Assembly: GCA_016711875.1 (NCBI GenBank)
Contig: JADJSD010000003.1
Coordinates: 62,001-126,000 of the forward strand
Direction: 5' to 3'
From: Betaproteobacteria bacterium
GTDB lineage: Bacteria > Pseudomonadota > Gammaproteobacteria > Burkholderiales > Usitatibacteraceae
DNA length: 64,000 nucleotides
Within the stretch, counting starts at the first letter, position 1; every line of letters starts with the position of its first letter. The notes beneath the pieces are model-generated. The model saw only the letters and a program-made list of their open reading frames with translations, made no database searches and had not been told where the DNA came from. Of this stretch, positions 8,011 through 16,894 are shown one piece after another. Made by a program: the position numbers and the translations under genes.

Positions 8011-9639
8011 ATGACCGAGCGCAGCGACCCCGCCGCGGACCTGCCGCGCAACGCGGCCAACCACGTGGCGCTCTCGCCGGTCTCGTTCCTCGAGCGAGCC
8101 GCCGACGCGTGGCCCGCGAAGGCCGCGGTGATCCACGGCGAGCGCACCTGGTCCTATGAAGCGCTTCGCGGGCGCAGCCGCCGCCTGGCGAGCGCCCTTC
8201 GCGCGCGCGGCATCGGCAAGGGCGACACCGTCGCCATCCTGGCGCCCAACGTGCCCGCCATGCTCGAGGCGCACTACGGCGTGCCGGGCGCAGGCGCGGT
8301 GCTGAACGCGCTCAACTATCGCCTCGATGCCGACACCCTCGCGTTCTGCCTCGAGCACGGCGAAGCGAAGGCGCTGCTCGTGGATCCGGAATTCGCCCCG
8401 GTGGCGCGCCGTGCGCTCGAAGCGCTCGGCCGCGAGTTGCTCGTCGTCGACATCGACGACGCCGGGGCGCCGGCCGGCTCGCGCATCGGGTCGATCGCCT
8501 ACGAAACCCTGCTGGAGGAGGGCGACCCCGCGGTGCCGCTCGAGGTCCCCGCGGACGAATGGGCCGACCTCGGCCTGCTCTACACCTCGGGCACGACGGG
8601 CGACCCCAAGGGCGTCGTCTACCACCACCGCGGGGCCTACCTCAACGCCCTCGGCAACGCGCTCGCGTTCGGACTCACGCCGCGCTCGGTCTATCTGTGG
8701 ACGCTGCCGATGTTCCACTGCAACGGGTGGACGTACACCTGGGCCGTGACGGCGGCAGGTGGCACGCACGTCTGCCTTCGCCGCGTGGATCCGGCGCTCA
8801 TCTTCCCGGCGATCGCGCGCCATCGCGTCACGCACCTGTGCGGCGCCCCGATCGTGCTCAATCTCCTGGTGAACGCCCCCGATTCCGTGAAGGTGCGCTT
8901 CGATCACGCGGTCGAGGTCGCGACCGGCGGCGCCGCGCCACCCTCGGCCATCATCGCGGCGATGGAGGAAATGGGTTTTCGCGTGACGCACCTCTACGGC
9001 CTCACGGAAAGCTACGGGCCGGCGACGGTGTGCGCCTGGCAGGAGGGCTGGGCGGAGTTCGCCCTCGAGGAGCGCGCGCGGCTCATGGCCCGGCAGGGCG
9101 TGCGCTATCCGACGATGGAGGCGGTGAAGGTGGCCGACCCGCGCACCCTCGAGCCCGTGCCGCGCGACGGCCTTTCGATGGGCGAGGTGATGCTGCGCGG
9201 CAATACGGTCATGAAGGGCTACCTGCGCAACCCCGCCGCCACCGAGGCCGCCTTCGCCGGCGGCTGGTACCACACGGGTGATCTCGCGGTCTGGCACCCG
9301 GACGGCACCGTGGAAGTGAAGGACCGTTCCAAGGACATCATCATCTCGGGCGGCGAGAACATCTCGTCGCTCGAGGTGGAGGAGTGCCTCTACCGCCACC
9401 CGGCGGTCCTGGAGGCCGCCATCGTCGCGCGGCCGGACGACAAGTGGGGCGAGACGCCCTGCGCCTTCGTGATGCTCAAGCCGGGTTCGCAGGCGAGCGC
9501 CGAGGACATCGTCGCGTGGTGCCGCGAGCACCTGGCGCATTTCAAGGCGCCGCGCACGGTGGTGTTCGGCGAGTTGCCCAAGACGGCGACCGGGAAGATC
9601 CAGAAATTCCTGCTGCGCGAGCGGGCGAAGGACGCGTAA
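8011..9639 (+). CDS. AMP-forming acyl-CoA synthetase (medium-chain/DmdB-like)
   Basis: A 542-residue enzyme of the ANL superfamily that activates a carboxylic acid to its CoA thioester with ATP. The P-loop LLYTSGTTGDPKGV starts near residue 189, the adenine motif HLYGLTESYGP is near 330, YHTGD near 420, and the C-terminal catalytic lysine lies in TGKIQKFLL near 530. The sequence resembles the 3-methylmercaptopropionyl-CoA ligase and medium-chain ligase group. It lies 40 bases after livM on the same strand, so the transporter and ligase probably form an uptake-and-activate unit. The exact acid is not readable from sequence. Confidence 0.82.
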   Translation: MTERSDPAADLPRNAANHVALSPVSFLERAADAWPAKAAVIHGERTWSYEALRGRSRRLASALRARGIGKGDTVAILAPNVPAMLEAHYGVPGAGAVLNALNYRLDADTLAFCLEHGEAKALLVDPEFAPVARRALEALGRELLVVDIDDAGAPAGSRIGSIAYETLLEEGDPAVPLEVPADEWADLGLLYTSGTTGDPKGVVYHHRGAYLNALGNALAFGLTPRSVYLWTLPMFHCNGWTYTWAVTAAGGTHVCLRRVDPALIFPAIARHRVTHLCGAPIVLNLLVNAPDSVKVRFDHAVEVATGGAAPPSAIIAAMEEMGFRVTHLYGLTESYGPATVCAWQEGWAEFALEERARLMARQGVRYPTMEAVKVADPRTLEPVPRDGLSMGEVMLRGNTVMKGYLRNPAATEAAFAGGWYHTGDLAVWHPDGTVEVKDRSKDIIISGGENISSLEVEECLYRHPAVLEAAIVARPDDKWGETPCAFVMLKPGSQASAEDIVAWCREHLAHFKAPRTVVFGELPKTATGKIQKFLLRERAKDA

Positions 9640-9662
9640 CGCGCCGCAGCCCGGCCTTCCTA

Positions 9663-9685
9663 TATAATTCAAACGCTCGTTTGAA
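9663..9685 (+). promoter_or_regulatory. TATAAT -10 with overlapping PsrA/FadP-like operator
   Basis: A perfect -10 TATAAT (9663-9668) runs into an 18-base palindrome, TTCAAACG-CT-CGTTTGAA (9668-9685). The palindrome contains CAAAC-N4-GTTTG, which matches the published PsrA motif (G/CAAAC-N2-4-GTTTG/C). PsrA and FadP are TetR-family repressors of fatty-acid degradation in gamma- and betaproteobacteria. The site covers the expected transcription start, so a bound repressor would block etfB-etfA-acyl-CoA dehydrogenase. No clear -35 box is visible. Confidence 0.72.
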
Positions 9686-9715
9686 ACTGTCCCCGACAAT
9701 CCAAAGCCCCCCACC

Positions 9716-10465
9716 ATGAAAATCCTCGTGCCCGTGAAGCGCGTGGTCGACTACAACGTGAAGGTCCGCGTGAAGGCCGACCAGAGCGGCGTCGATCTCG
9801 CCAACGTGAAGATGTCCATGAACCCCTTCGACGAAATCGCGGTCGAGGAGGCGCTCAGGCTCAAGGAGGCGGGCAAGGCCACCGAGGTCGTGGCGGTTTC
9901 CGCCGGCTCCGCGGCCTCGCAGGAGACGCTGCGCACCGCGCTCGCCATGGGCGCGGACCGCGCCATCCTCGTCGAGACGGACGCCGAGCTCCAGCCCCTG
10001 GCGGTGGCGAAACTCCTGAAGGCCATCGTCGACAAGGAGGCGCCCGGCCTCGTGATCGCGGGCAAGCAGGCCATCGATGACGATGCGGCGCAGGTGGGCG
10101 CGATGCTCGCCGCGCTGCTCGGCTGGCCGCAGGTGACGTTCGCCTCGAAGGTGACCGCCGACGGCGGCAAGCTGACGGTGGTTCGCGAGATCGACGGCGG
10201 CCTCGAGACCGTCGAGGTGGCGACGCCCGCGGTCCTCACGGCGGACCTGCGCCTCAACACGCCGCGCTACGCGACGCTGCCCAACATCATGAAGGCAAAG
10301 AAGAAGCCCCTCGATACGGTGAAGCCCGACGCGCTCGGCGTCGATGTCGCCCCGCGCCTGAAGACGCTCAAGGTGACCGAGCCCGCCAAGCGCAAGGGCG
10401 GGGTGATGGTGAAGGACGTGGCCGAGCTGGTCGCGAAACTCAAGTCCGAAGCGAAGGTGATCTGA
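9716..10465 (+). CDS. etfB: Electron transfer flavoprotein beta subunit
   Basis: A 249-residue subunit of the ETF heterodimer, which takes electrons from acyl-CoA dehydrogenases and passes them to ETF-ubiquinone oxidoreductase. It opens MKILVPVKRVVDYNVKVRVK and carries the AMP-binding region AIDDDAAQVGAMLAALLGWP near residue 120. The DLRLNTPRYATLPNIMKAKK segment near 180 is the ETF-beta signature and recognition loop. Its stop overlaps the etfA start (TGATG). It lies directly downstream of the palindromic operator, so it is the first gene of a regulated acyl-CoA oxidation operon. Confidence 0.95.
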   Translation: MKILVPVKRVVDYNVKVRVKADQSGVDLANVKMSMNPFDEIAVEEALRLKEAGKATEVVAVSAGSAASQETLRTALAMGADRAILVETDAELQPLAVAKLLKAIVDKEAPGLVIAGKQAIDDDAAQVGAMLAALLGWPQVTFASKVTADGGKLTVVREIDGGLETVEVATPAVLTADLRLNTPRYATLPNIMKAKKKPLDTVKPDALGVDVAPRLKTLKVTEPAKRKGGVMVKDVAELVAKLKSEAKVI

Positions 10466-11391
10466 TGCCCGTCCTCGTCATTGCCGACCACGACAACGCG
10501 AAGCTCAAGCCGGGCGCCGCCAATGCCGTCACTGCCGCCGCGAAGATGGGCGGCGACATCCACGTTCTCGTCGCAGGGTCCGGCTGTGCCGGCGCGGCCG
10601 AGGCCGCCTCGAAGCTCGCGGGCGTCGCCAAGGTGCTCGTGGCCGACGCGCCGCACTACGCTGCGGGCCTGCCGGAGAACCTCGCCGCGCTCGTGGTGTC
10701 CGTTGCGAAGGCCTACAGCCACGTCGTCGCCAACGCGGGCGCCTCGGGCAAGAGCTTCATGCCGCGCGTCGCGGCGCTCCTCGACGTCGCGCAGGTCTCC
10801 GAGATCGTCGCCGTCGAATCGCCCGACACCTTCGTGCGTCCCATCTACGCGGGCAACGCCTTCGCGACGGTGCAATCTTCCGACGCGATCAAGGTCGTGA
10901 CGGTGCGCGCCACCGGTTTCGAGGAAGCCGCCGCCACCGGCGCCGCACCCGTCGAGGCGATCGCCGCTGGCCCGGACACCGCCCAGTCGAAACTCATCGG
11001 CCAGGAACTCACGAAATCCGCGCGGCCCGAACTGGTGGCCGCGTCGCGGGTCGTCGCGGGCGGTCGCGGGCTCGGCAGCGCCGAGAACTTCAAGCTGCTC
11101 GAGGCGCTCGCCGACAAGCTGGGCGCGGCCATCGGCGCCTCGCGCGCGGCCGTCGATTCCGGCTACGTCCCCAACGACTACCAGGTCGGGCAGACGGGCA
11201 AGATCGTCGCCCCCGAGCTCTACATCGCCGTCGGCATCTCCGGCGCGATCCAGCACCTGGCCGGCATGAAGGACAGCAAGGTCATCGTCGCGATCAACAA
11301 GGACGCCGAGGCGCCCATCACGCAGGTCGCCGACTACTGGCTCGCCGGCGACCTCTTCCAGATCCTCCCCGAACTGACCGCGCAGCTCTAG
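10465..11391 (+). CDS. etfA: Electron transfer flavoprotein alpha subunit
   Basis: A 308-residue FAD-binding subunit of ETF. The C-terminal FAD domain is clear: VVAGGRGLGSAENFKLLEAL near residue 193, GASRAAVDSGYVPNDYQVGQ near 223, the GISGAIQHLAGM loop near 256, and VIVAINKD near 274. The start overlaps etfB by one base. A dehydrogenase that would feed this ETF follows 33 bases downstream. Confidence 0.95.
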   Translation: MPVLVIADHDNAKLKPGAANAVTAAAKMGGDIHVLVAGSGCAGAAEAASKLAGVAKVLVADAPHYAAGLPENLAALVVSVAKAYSHVVANAGASGKSFMPRVAALLDVAQVSEIVAVESPDTFVRPIYAGNAFATVQSSDAIKVVTVRATGFEEAAATGAAPVEAIAAGPDTAQSKLIGQELTKSARPELVAASRVVAGGRGLGSAENFKLLEALADKLGAAIGASRAAVDSGYVPNDYQVGQTGKIVAPELYIAVGISGAIQHLAGMKDSKVIVAINKDAEAPITQVADYWLAGDLFQILPELTAQL

Positions 11392-11424
11392 CCGCGCCCC
11401 CCGGAACCCGCGAAGGAGTCAACC

Positions 11425-13212
11425 TTGGCCGAATACGCCGCCCCTCTCAAGGACATGCAGTTCGTGCTGAAGCACGTGGTCGGCCTCGGCCAGGTGAACT
11501 CGCTCCCCGGATGGGAGGAGATCACCGACGACGTCGTGGATGCCGTGCTGGAGGAGGCGGCGAAGTTCGCGGGCGAGGTGCTCTCGCCCCTGAACGGCCC
11601 CGGCGACAAGGTCGGCGCCCGCTGGAAGGACGGCGCCGTCGAGACGCCGCCCGGATTCAAGGACGCCTATTGGCAGTTCGTGAACGGCGGCTGGGGCAAC
11701 GTCATCGCCCCGCCCGAATACGGCGGGCAGGGGTTGCCGGGCATCCTCGCCACGGCCATCGAGGAGATGTGGGGCTCGGCCAATCTCGCCTTCAAGCTCT
11801 GCCCGATGCTCACCCTGGGCGCGGTGGAATCGCTCAACCACAACGCCGGCGAGGCGATGAAGAAGCGCTTCCTGCCGAACATGGTGAGCGGCAAGTGGAC
11901 CGGCACCATGAACCTCACGGAGCCGCAGGCGGGCAGCGACCTCTCGCTCGTGCGCACCCGGGCCGTGCCGCAGGCCGACGGCACCTACCTCGTCACCGGC
12001 GAGAAGATCTTCATCACCTACGGCGACCAGGACTTCACCGAGAACATCGTCCACCTCGTGCTCGCGCGCATCGACGGCGCGCCCGAGGGCGTGAAGGGCA
12101 TCTCGCTCCTCGTGGTGCCCAAGGTGCTCGTGAACGAGGACGGATCCCTGGGGGCGAGGAACGGCGTGAAGTGCGTCTCCCTCGAGCACAAGATGGGCAT
12201 CCACGCGAGCCCGACGGCCGTCATGGCCTACGAGAACGCCACCGGCCACCTCGTGGGCGAGGCCAACCGGGGCCTCGAATACATGTTCGTGATGATGAAC
12301 GCCGCTCGTCTGGGCGTGGGCCTGGAGGGCGTGTCGATTTCCGAGCGGGCGTACCAGCGCGCGCTCGACTGGTCGCGCGAGCGACTCCAGGGGCGCCCCC
12401 TGGGCGTCGCGAACGCGGCCAAGACGGCGCCGATCATCCAGCATCCCGACGTGAGGCGGATGCTCCTCACGATGAAGGCCACGGCGCAGGCCACGCGGGC
12501 CCTGGCCTACCAGGTCTCGGCGCTGCTCGATCGTGCCAAGGCGCATCCGGACGAAAGCGAGCGCCGTCGCAGCCAGGCGCTGGTGGACCTGCTGATCCCG
12601 GTGGTGAAGGGCTGGTCGACGGAGGCGGGCATCCAGGCCGCGTCGCTGGGCATCCAGGTGCACGGCGGGATGGGCTTCATCGAGGAGACGGGTGCGGCGC
12701 AGCACCTTCGCGACGCGCGCATCTCCACCATCTACGAGGGCACGACGGGCATCCAGGCCAACGACCTCGTGGGGCGCAAGGTCGGGCGCGAGGGCGGGAG
12801 CACGGCGAAGCTGCTCATCCACGACATGCGCAAGACGCTCGCGGCGCTGCAGGCGAACGACCCCGAGCTGCGCGCCATCGGCCAGCGCCTCGCGGCGGCC
12901 ATCGACGCCTTCGAGCGCGCCACCGACTGGATCGTGGCGAACCATGCGACCGATCCCGGCGCGGTCGCGGCCGGCTCGGTCACCTACCTCATGCTCGCCG
13001 GCTGGACGATCGGCGGGTGGATGATGGCGCGTTCGGCGCTCGCCGCGACGGCCCAGCTGGAGGCGGGGGATGGCGATCCCGCGTTCCTGAGGGCCAAGCG
13101 CCTCACGGCCCGGTTCTTCGCCGACCACCTCATGCCCCAGGCGAGCTCGCTCGCCGAAACGGTCATGGCGGGCGCCTCGAGCGTCCTCGCCGCGGACGAA
13201 TCCGTCTTCTGA
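11425..13212 (+). CDS. Acyl-CoA dehydrogenase with C-terminal extension (FadE-like)
   Basis: A 595-residue flavoenzyme that makes trans-2-enoyl-CoA and hands electrons to ETF. The start is TTG at 11425, supported by GAAGGAG 6 bases upstream. It has MNLTEPQAGSDLSLVRTRAV near residue 163 (FAD contact), the catalytic base region ISTIYEGTTGIQ with Glu438, and about 150 extra residues typical of the larger Acyl-CoA_dh_C subfamily. It belongs to the etfBA operon and so is probably also under the PsrA/FadP-like operator. This subfamily usually takes medium or long straight chains. Confidence 0.88.
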   Translation: MAEYAAPLKDMQFVLKHVVGLGQVNSLPGWEEITDDVVDAVLEEAAKFAGEVLSPLNGPGDKVGARWKDGAVETPPGFKDAYWQFVNGGWGNVIAPPEYGGQGLPGILATAIEEMWGSANLAFKLCPMLTLGAVESLNHNAGEAMKKRFLPNMVSGKWTGTMNLTEPQAGSDLSLVRTRAVPQADGTYLVTGEKIFITYGDQDFTENIVHLVLARIDGAPEGVKGISLLVVPKVLVNEDGSLGARNGVKCVSLEHKMGIHASPTAVMAYENATGHLVGEANRGLEYMFVMMNAARLGVGLEGVSISERAYQRALDWSRERLQGRPLGVANAAKTAPIIQHPDVRRMLLTMKATAQATRALAYQVSALLDRAKAHPDESERRRSQALVDLLIPVVKGWSTEAGIQAASLGIQVHGGMGFIEETGAAQHLRDARISTIYEGTTGIQANDLVGRKVGREGGSTAKLLIHDMRKTLAALQANDPELRAIGQRLAAAIDAFERATDWIVANHATDPGAVAAGSVTYLMLAGWTIGGWMMARSALAATAQLEAGDGDPAFLRAKRLTARFFADHLMPQASSLAETVMAGASSVLAADESVF

Positions 13213-13228
13213 CCGCAGGCCGACCGGC

Positions 13229-13252
13229 GGCAGCCGCGTTTGCGCGGTTGCC
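13229..13252 (+). other. RNA hairpin in leader of the GDT1-family gene
   Basis: GGCAGCCGCG (13229-13238), the loop TTTG and CGCGGTTGCC (13243-13252) form a 10-pair stem with one G-U. It lies between the acyl-CoA dehydrogenase stop and the ATG at 13273. There is no T tract, so it is not a classical terminator. It does not show the conserved yybP-ykoY core. Confidence 0.4.
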
Positions 13253-13272
13253 TGCCCGATCCGAAAGTCATC

Positions 13273-13833
13273 ATGGAAGCCTTCCTCGTCTCCACCGGTA
13301 TCGTCGCGCTCGCCGAGATCGGCGACAAGACCCAGCTGCTCACCCTCGTCCTCGCGGCTCGCTACAAGAAGCCCTGGCCCATCGTGGCGGGCATCTTCGT
13401 CGCGACGCTCGTGAACCACGGCATCGCCGGCGCGGTGGGCGCCTGGCTCACGAAGGCCATCGGCCCGGACGTGATGCGCTGGATCCTGGGCGCTTCGTTC
13501 ATCGCCATGGCCGCGTGGATGCTCGTGCCGGACAAGCTGGACGAGGACGATTCCGCCTCGAGGCAGCGCGGGGGGATCTTCCTCACGACGGCGATCCTGT
13601 TCTTCATCGTGGAGATCGGCGACAAGACGCAGATCGCCACCGTGGCCCTTGCCGCGCGCTTCGATTCGCTCGCGGCGGTGGTGATGGGAACGACGATCGG
13701 GATGATCCTCGCCAACGCGCCGGTGGCGTTCTTCGGCGACGCGCTCGCGAAGAAGATGCCCGTGCGCATCGTCCACGTCGTGACGGCGGTGATCTTCGCC
13801 GCGCTGGGGGTCGGCGTGCTGGTTTGGGGCTAG
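13273..13833 (+). CDS. GDT1/TMEM165 (UPF0016) family cation transporter
   Basis: A 186-residue inner-membrane protein with two homologous halves of three membrane segments. Each half carries the diagnostic E-x-G-D-K-T motif: residues 15-20 (EIGDKT) and 114-119 (EIGDKT). Members of this family move Mn2+ or Ca2+; the bacterial homologue MneA exports manganese. The start at 13273 gives the normal length and places the first motif in the first helix. A short Asp/Glu-rich loop (DKLDEDDSASRQR) separates the halves. Manganese export is inferred from the family. Confidence 0.86.
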   Translation: MEAFLVSTGIVALAEIGDKTQLLTLVLAARYKKPWPIVAGIFVATLVNHGIAGAVGAWLTKAIGPDVMRWILGASFIAMAAWMLVPDKLDEDDSASRQRGGIFLTTAILFFIVEIGDKTQIATVALAARFDSLAAVVMGTTIGMILANAPVAFFGDALAKKMPVRIVHVVTAVIFAALGVGVLVWG

Positions 13834-13852
13834 GCCCGGGCGGCAGCCGGCC

Positions 13853-14818
13853 CTAGGCGGCGGCGCCGAGCGCGGCGCCGGTGCCGAGCTCGTGGTAGTA
13901 GCCGACCTGCGAACCGCCCAGCCGGATGCTCTTGTCCCGGGCCGCGCCCACGGCGCGCTCGACATCGCCCAGCAGGCCCGTCTTGCCGGCGCCGAACCGG
14001 TATTCCGCCACGCCCAGGTTCACGGCCACGGTGATTTCCCGGCCGGAGGCGACCTCGCACGGACTCGCCGACACGGCCTTCACGATGCGCTCCATCACCA
14101 TCTTGAGCGCGCGGTTGCGGTGCAATCCGATGGCGAAGGTGTCGTTGTCCCAGCGCGCGACCCAGTCGCCTCGGCGCGTGTTGAGTTGCAGGAGCGCGGC
14201 CACGTGCGACAGGCAGGCGTCGCCGGCACTGTGGCCGTGGGCCTGGTTGATGTCCTTCAGGCCGCTCACCTCGACCAGCGCCAGCTGGAAGGTCTCGAGG
14301 TCCCGCTCGGCGCGAGCGATCTCCTCGGCAAGGCGCTTGTCGCCGGCGCGCCGGTTGTAGAGGCCGGTGAGGTCGTCCGAGTCCGAGACGCGCTCGAGGC
14401 GGTTGATGGTCTCGTTCAGCTGCGTGAGGGTGTACTGCGTGCCCTCCATGAGGCGCCCGGCCTGGTCCGGGTAGTCGACGGGCAGGTCGGGCAGGCGCCG
14501 CTCCTCGAGGTAGCGCTTGAGCGCCTCGGCGGTGAGGTCGATGGGCACGAGGATCTCGCGCAGCACCCAGAGCGTGCCCAGGAACCCCGCGAAGCAGGCG
14601 AGGACCAGGGCGGCGACCAGGGGGAACATCGACGCCCAGTCCGCGCGGGCGAACAGCAGGTACGCGATGAAGACGAGCAGGGGAACCTGCGTGCCCGCGA
14701 AGGCCGCCACGGCGAACTTGCGTGCGTAGCTCTTCTGGAGCGCCGGGATGCCCACGAGACGCCGATAGATGGCCATGCGGCCCACGACACTCGCTCCCGA
14801 CGGGATGCGGCTCGGCAT
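13853..14818 (-). CDS. Membrane-anchored degenerate GGDEF protein
   Basis: A 321-residue protein. Two membrane segments (about residues 36-57 and 63-85) are followed by a helical linker and a GGDEF-type domain opening DLTGLYNRR at 149. The active-site signature is broken: the GGDEF position reads DNDTF (224-228), and the first metal-binding Asp is replaced in LVEVSGLKDIN (181-191). NQAHGHSAGD is retained. It is therefore very unlikely to make c-di-GMP and may bind a nucleotide or partner instead. MAIYRR at residue 15 is an alternative start. It converges with the GDT1-family gene. Confidence 0.8.
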   Translation of the reverse strand: MPSRIPSGASVVGRMAIYRRLVGIPALQKSYARKFAVAAFAGTQVPLLVFIAYLLFARADWASMFPLVAALVLACFAGFLGTLWVLREILVPIDLTAEALKRYLEERRLPDLPVDYPDQAGRLMEGTQYTLTQLNETINRLERVSDSDDLTGLYNRRAGDKRLAEEIARAERDLETFQLALVEVSGLKDINQAHGHSAGDACLSHVAALLQLNTRRGDWVARWDNDTFAIGLHRNRALKMVMERIVKAVSASPCEVASGREITVAVNLGVAEYRFGAGKTGLLGDVERAVGAARDKSIRLGGSQVGYYHELGTGAALGAAA

Positions 14819-14877
14819 GTGCGCCCTTCCGTCGTTATCGCTTTGCCGCTATTAGGCCCCCGTCCCCCCGGGCTTCG

Positions 14878-15774
14878 TCAAGTGCCGATGGGGTTTCGCA
14901 TGACGCCGATGCCCTCGACCTCGGTCTCGAGCAGGTCACCGGCCTTCATGAATTCCGGCGGGTTGCGCGCGAAACCCACGCCCTCGGGCGTGCCCGTGGA
15001 GATGATGTCGCCGGGCTCGAGCGTCTGCCCGAGCGAGAGGTCGGCGATGAGGCGGGGCAGCTTGAAGTAGAGGAACTTCGTGCTGGAATCCTGCTTGGTC
15101 ACGCCGTTCACCCGGCAGGCGACGCGCAAGTTGTTCGGGTCGAGGCTGTCGGCCGTCACCAGCACCGGACCCATGGGGCAGGTGCCGTCGAGGCTCTTGC
15201 CCTTGTCCCACTGGCCGCCGTGCCGGCGCTGGATGTCGCGCCAGGTCACGTCGTTGATGGCCGTGTAGCCCCACACGTGCTTCATGGCGTCTTCCTGCTT
15301 GATGTTCTTGCCGCCGGTGCCCAGGACGACGCCCAGTTCCACTTCCCAGTCGAGCGAGGTCGAGACCTCGGCGTCGAAGGGGATCGCGTCGTAGGGCCCG
15401 TTCACGGCGGTGGGGGCCTTGCTGAAGAACACCGGCCACTTCGGCAGTTCGCGGTTGTCCTGGAGCTTCTTGGCGCCTTCCTCGAAATGCTCGAGGTAGT
15501 TCCAGCCGACGCAGAAGACGTTCTTGGCGGGGCGCGGGATGGGGGCGTGCAGCTTCACGTCAGTGAACGCGAGCGTCGCGGCGGGCGGCTTCGCGGCGAG
15601 GGCATCGAGCGCGGCACGCGCGCCGGCGCCACCGCGGATGATGCCCAGCATCGAGGTGAAGTCCACGCCGGGGGCGGTGCAGTTCGCGGCGATGTCGGCG
15701 ATGCGCTCGCCGGCGAGGACCAGGCCGGGACGGGGCGTGCCGCCGGTGGCGGGGGAATAGGTGACGAGCTTCAA
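14878..15774 (-). CDS. Fumarylacetoacetate hydrolase family protein
   Basis: A 298-residue FAH-fold enzyme. Metal-binding acidic residues sit in SLDWEVELGVVLG near residue 137, with GYTAINDVTWRDIQ near 168. The C-terminus has the usual ELGDIISTGTPEGVG-like segment (LEPGDIISTGTPEGVG near 255). The start is TTG at 15774 with AGGAG 7 bases upstream. The family includes acylpyruvases, 2-hydroxyhepta-2,4-diene-1,7-dioate isomerases and oxaloacetate decarboxylases; sequence alone does not choose. It is the last gene of the minus-strand valine catabolic run. Confidence 0.85.
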   Translation of the reverse strand: MKLVTYSPATGGTPRPGLVLAGERIADIAANCTAPGVDFTSMLGIIRGGAGARAALDALAAKPPAATLAFTDVKLHAPIPRPAKNVFCVGWNYLEHFEEGAKKLQDNRELPKWPVFFSKAPTAVNGPYDAIPFDAEVSTSLDWEVELGVVLGTGGKNIKQEDAMKHVWGYTAINDVTWRDIQRRHGGQWDKGKSLDGTCPMGPVLVTADSLDPNNLRVACRVNGVTKQDSSTKFLYFKLPRLIADLSLGQTLEPGDIISTGTPEGVGFARNPPEFMKAGDLLETEVEGIGVMRNPIGT

Positions 15775-15793
15775 GAGGATTCTCCTGTGGGGG

Positions 15794-16894
15794 CTAGAGT
15801 CGGGCGAGCGGGTGGTCCGGCGGCGCCCATCGCGGCGCGAAGAACGCGGCGACGGCGGCGTCGGTGACCTCGGCGAGCGAGGGTGGATTCCAGCGGGGGG
15901 CGTTGTCCTTGTCCACGATCAAGGCCCGCACGCCCTCGAGGAAGTCGCCCTGCTCGAAGCAGGACTGCACGAGGGTGTACTCCATGCGGAAACAGTCGGC
16001 GAGGCCGAGCGCGGCGCCCCGCCGGAGCTGCTCGAGCGCGACCTTGAGCATCGTGGGCGAGCGCTTGGCGAGGAGGGCGCGTGTCTTGTCGGCCCAGGCG
16101 AGGAACCCGGCGTGCGCCTCGGCTTCCAGCGAGCCGACGATGGCCTCCACGCTCGCCTGCGCGAAGTGACGGTCGATGGCCGGCGCGAGGCTCGCGAGCT
16201 CGCCGGGAACCGGCAGGTCCCGGGCAAGGCGCATGCGCAGCGCCAGCACGGCGGCCATCGGGTCCTCCGCCTGTGCGCATCCCGCCAATTCCGCGTGCAG
16301 GCCGGCCAGGGTCTCGGGGCCTGCGCAGGCATCGACGAGGCCGGCATACAGGCTGTCGGGGCCGCCCAGCGTGGGCCCGACGAGTCCCAGGTAGGTGCCG
16401 ATGCGCCCGGGGCAGCGCGGCAGGAACCAGCTGCCGCCCACGTCGGGAAAGAGGCCGATGGCGGTCTCGGGCATCGCGATTCGCGTGCGCGGGCCCGCCA
16501 GGCGCAGGCAGGCGCCCTGCGAGATGCCCATGCCGCCGCCCATCACGATGCCGTCCATGAGGGCGACGACCGGCTTGGGGTACCGGTGGATTCGGTGATC
16601 CAGCGCGTACTCGACGATGAAGAAGCGGCGCGACTGGTCGCCGCCGGCGAGAAAATCCTCGCGCAGGGCCCGGATGTCGCCACCGGCGCAGAAGGATTTT
16701 TCCCCGGCACCGCGCAGCAGCACCACGCGCACGCGTTCGTCGGACTCCCACGCATCCAGCCAGGCCGCGAGGCCCTCGGTCATGCCCATCGTGAGGGCGT
16801 TGAGCGCGGCGGGTCGGTTGAGCGTGACCGTCGCCACGCCGTCGGCCAGGTCGGCGAGGAGCTCGCCGTCCGCCGCGGTCAGTCGTTCTTCCAT
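15794..16894 (-). CDS. 3-hydroxyisobutyryl-CoA hydrolase (enoyl-CoA hydratase/isomerase family)
   Basis: A 366-residue crotonase-fold protein. The oxyanion-hole segments are FCAGGDIRAL near residue 68 and GIVMGGGMGIS near 117. MPETAIGLFPDVGGSWFLPR near 143 and the length above 350 residues mark 3-hydroxyisobutyryl-CoA hydrolases rather than simple hydratases. This enzyme frees 3-hydroxyisobutyrate in valine breakdown, the substrate of the neighbouring mmsB product. Its start at 16894 lies inside the 3' end of the preceding hydratase gene (16-base overlap). Confidence 0.86.
   Translation of the reverse strand: MEERLTAADGELLADLADGVATVTLNRPAALNALTMGMTEGLAAWLDAWESDERVRVVLLRGAGEKSFCAGGDIRALREDFLAGGDQSRRFFIVEYALDHRIHRYPKPVVALMDGIVMGGGMGISQGACLRLAGPRTRIAMPETAIGLFPDVGGSWFLPRCPGRIGTYLGLVGPTLGGPDSLYAGLVDACAGPETLAGLHAELAGCAQAEDPMAAVLALRMRLARDLPVPGELASLAPAIDRHFAQASVEAIVGSLEAEAHAGFLAWADKTRALLAKRSPTMLKVALEQLRRGAALGLADCFRMEYTLVQSCFEQGDFLEGVRALIVDKDNAPRWNPPSLAEVTDAAVAAFFAPRWAPPDHPLARL

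Noticed and set aside
13213..13272. A possible second yybP-ykoY riboswitch before the GDT1-family gene
   Set aside because: The leader is only 60 bases and lacks the GGGGAGUAGC core and a terminator with a T tract; only a hairpin is present.
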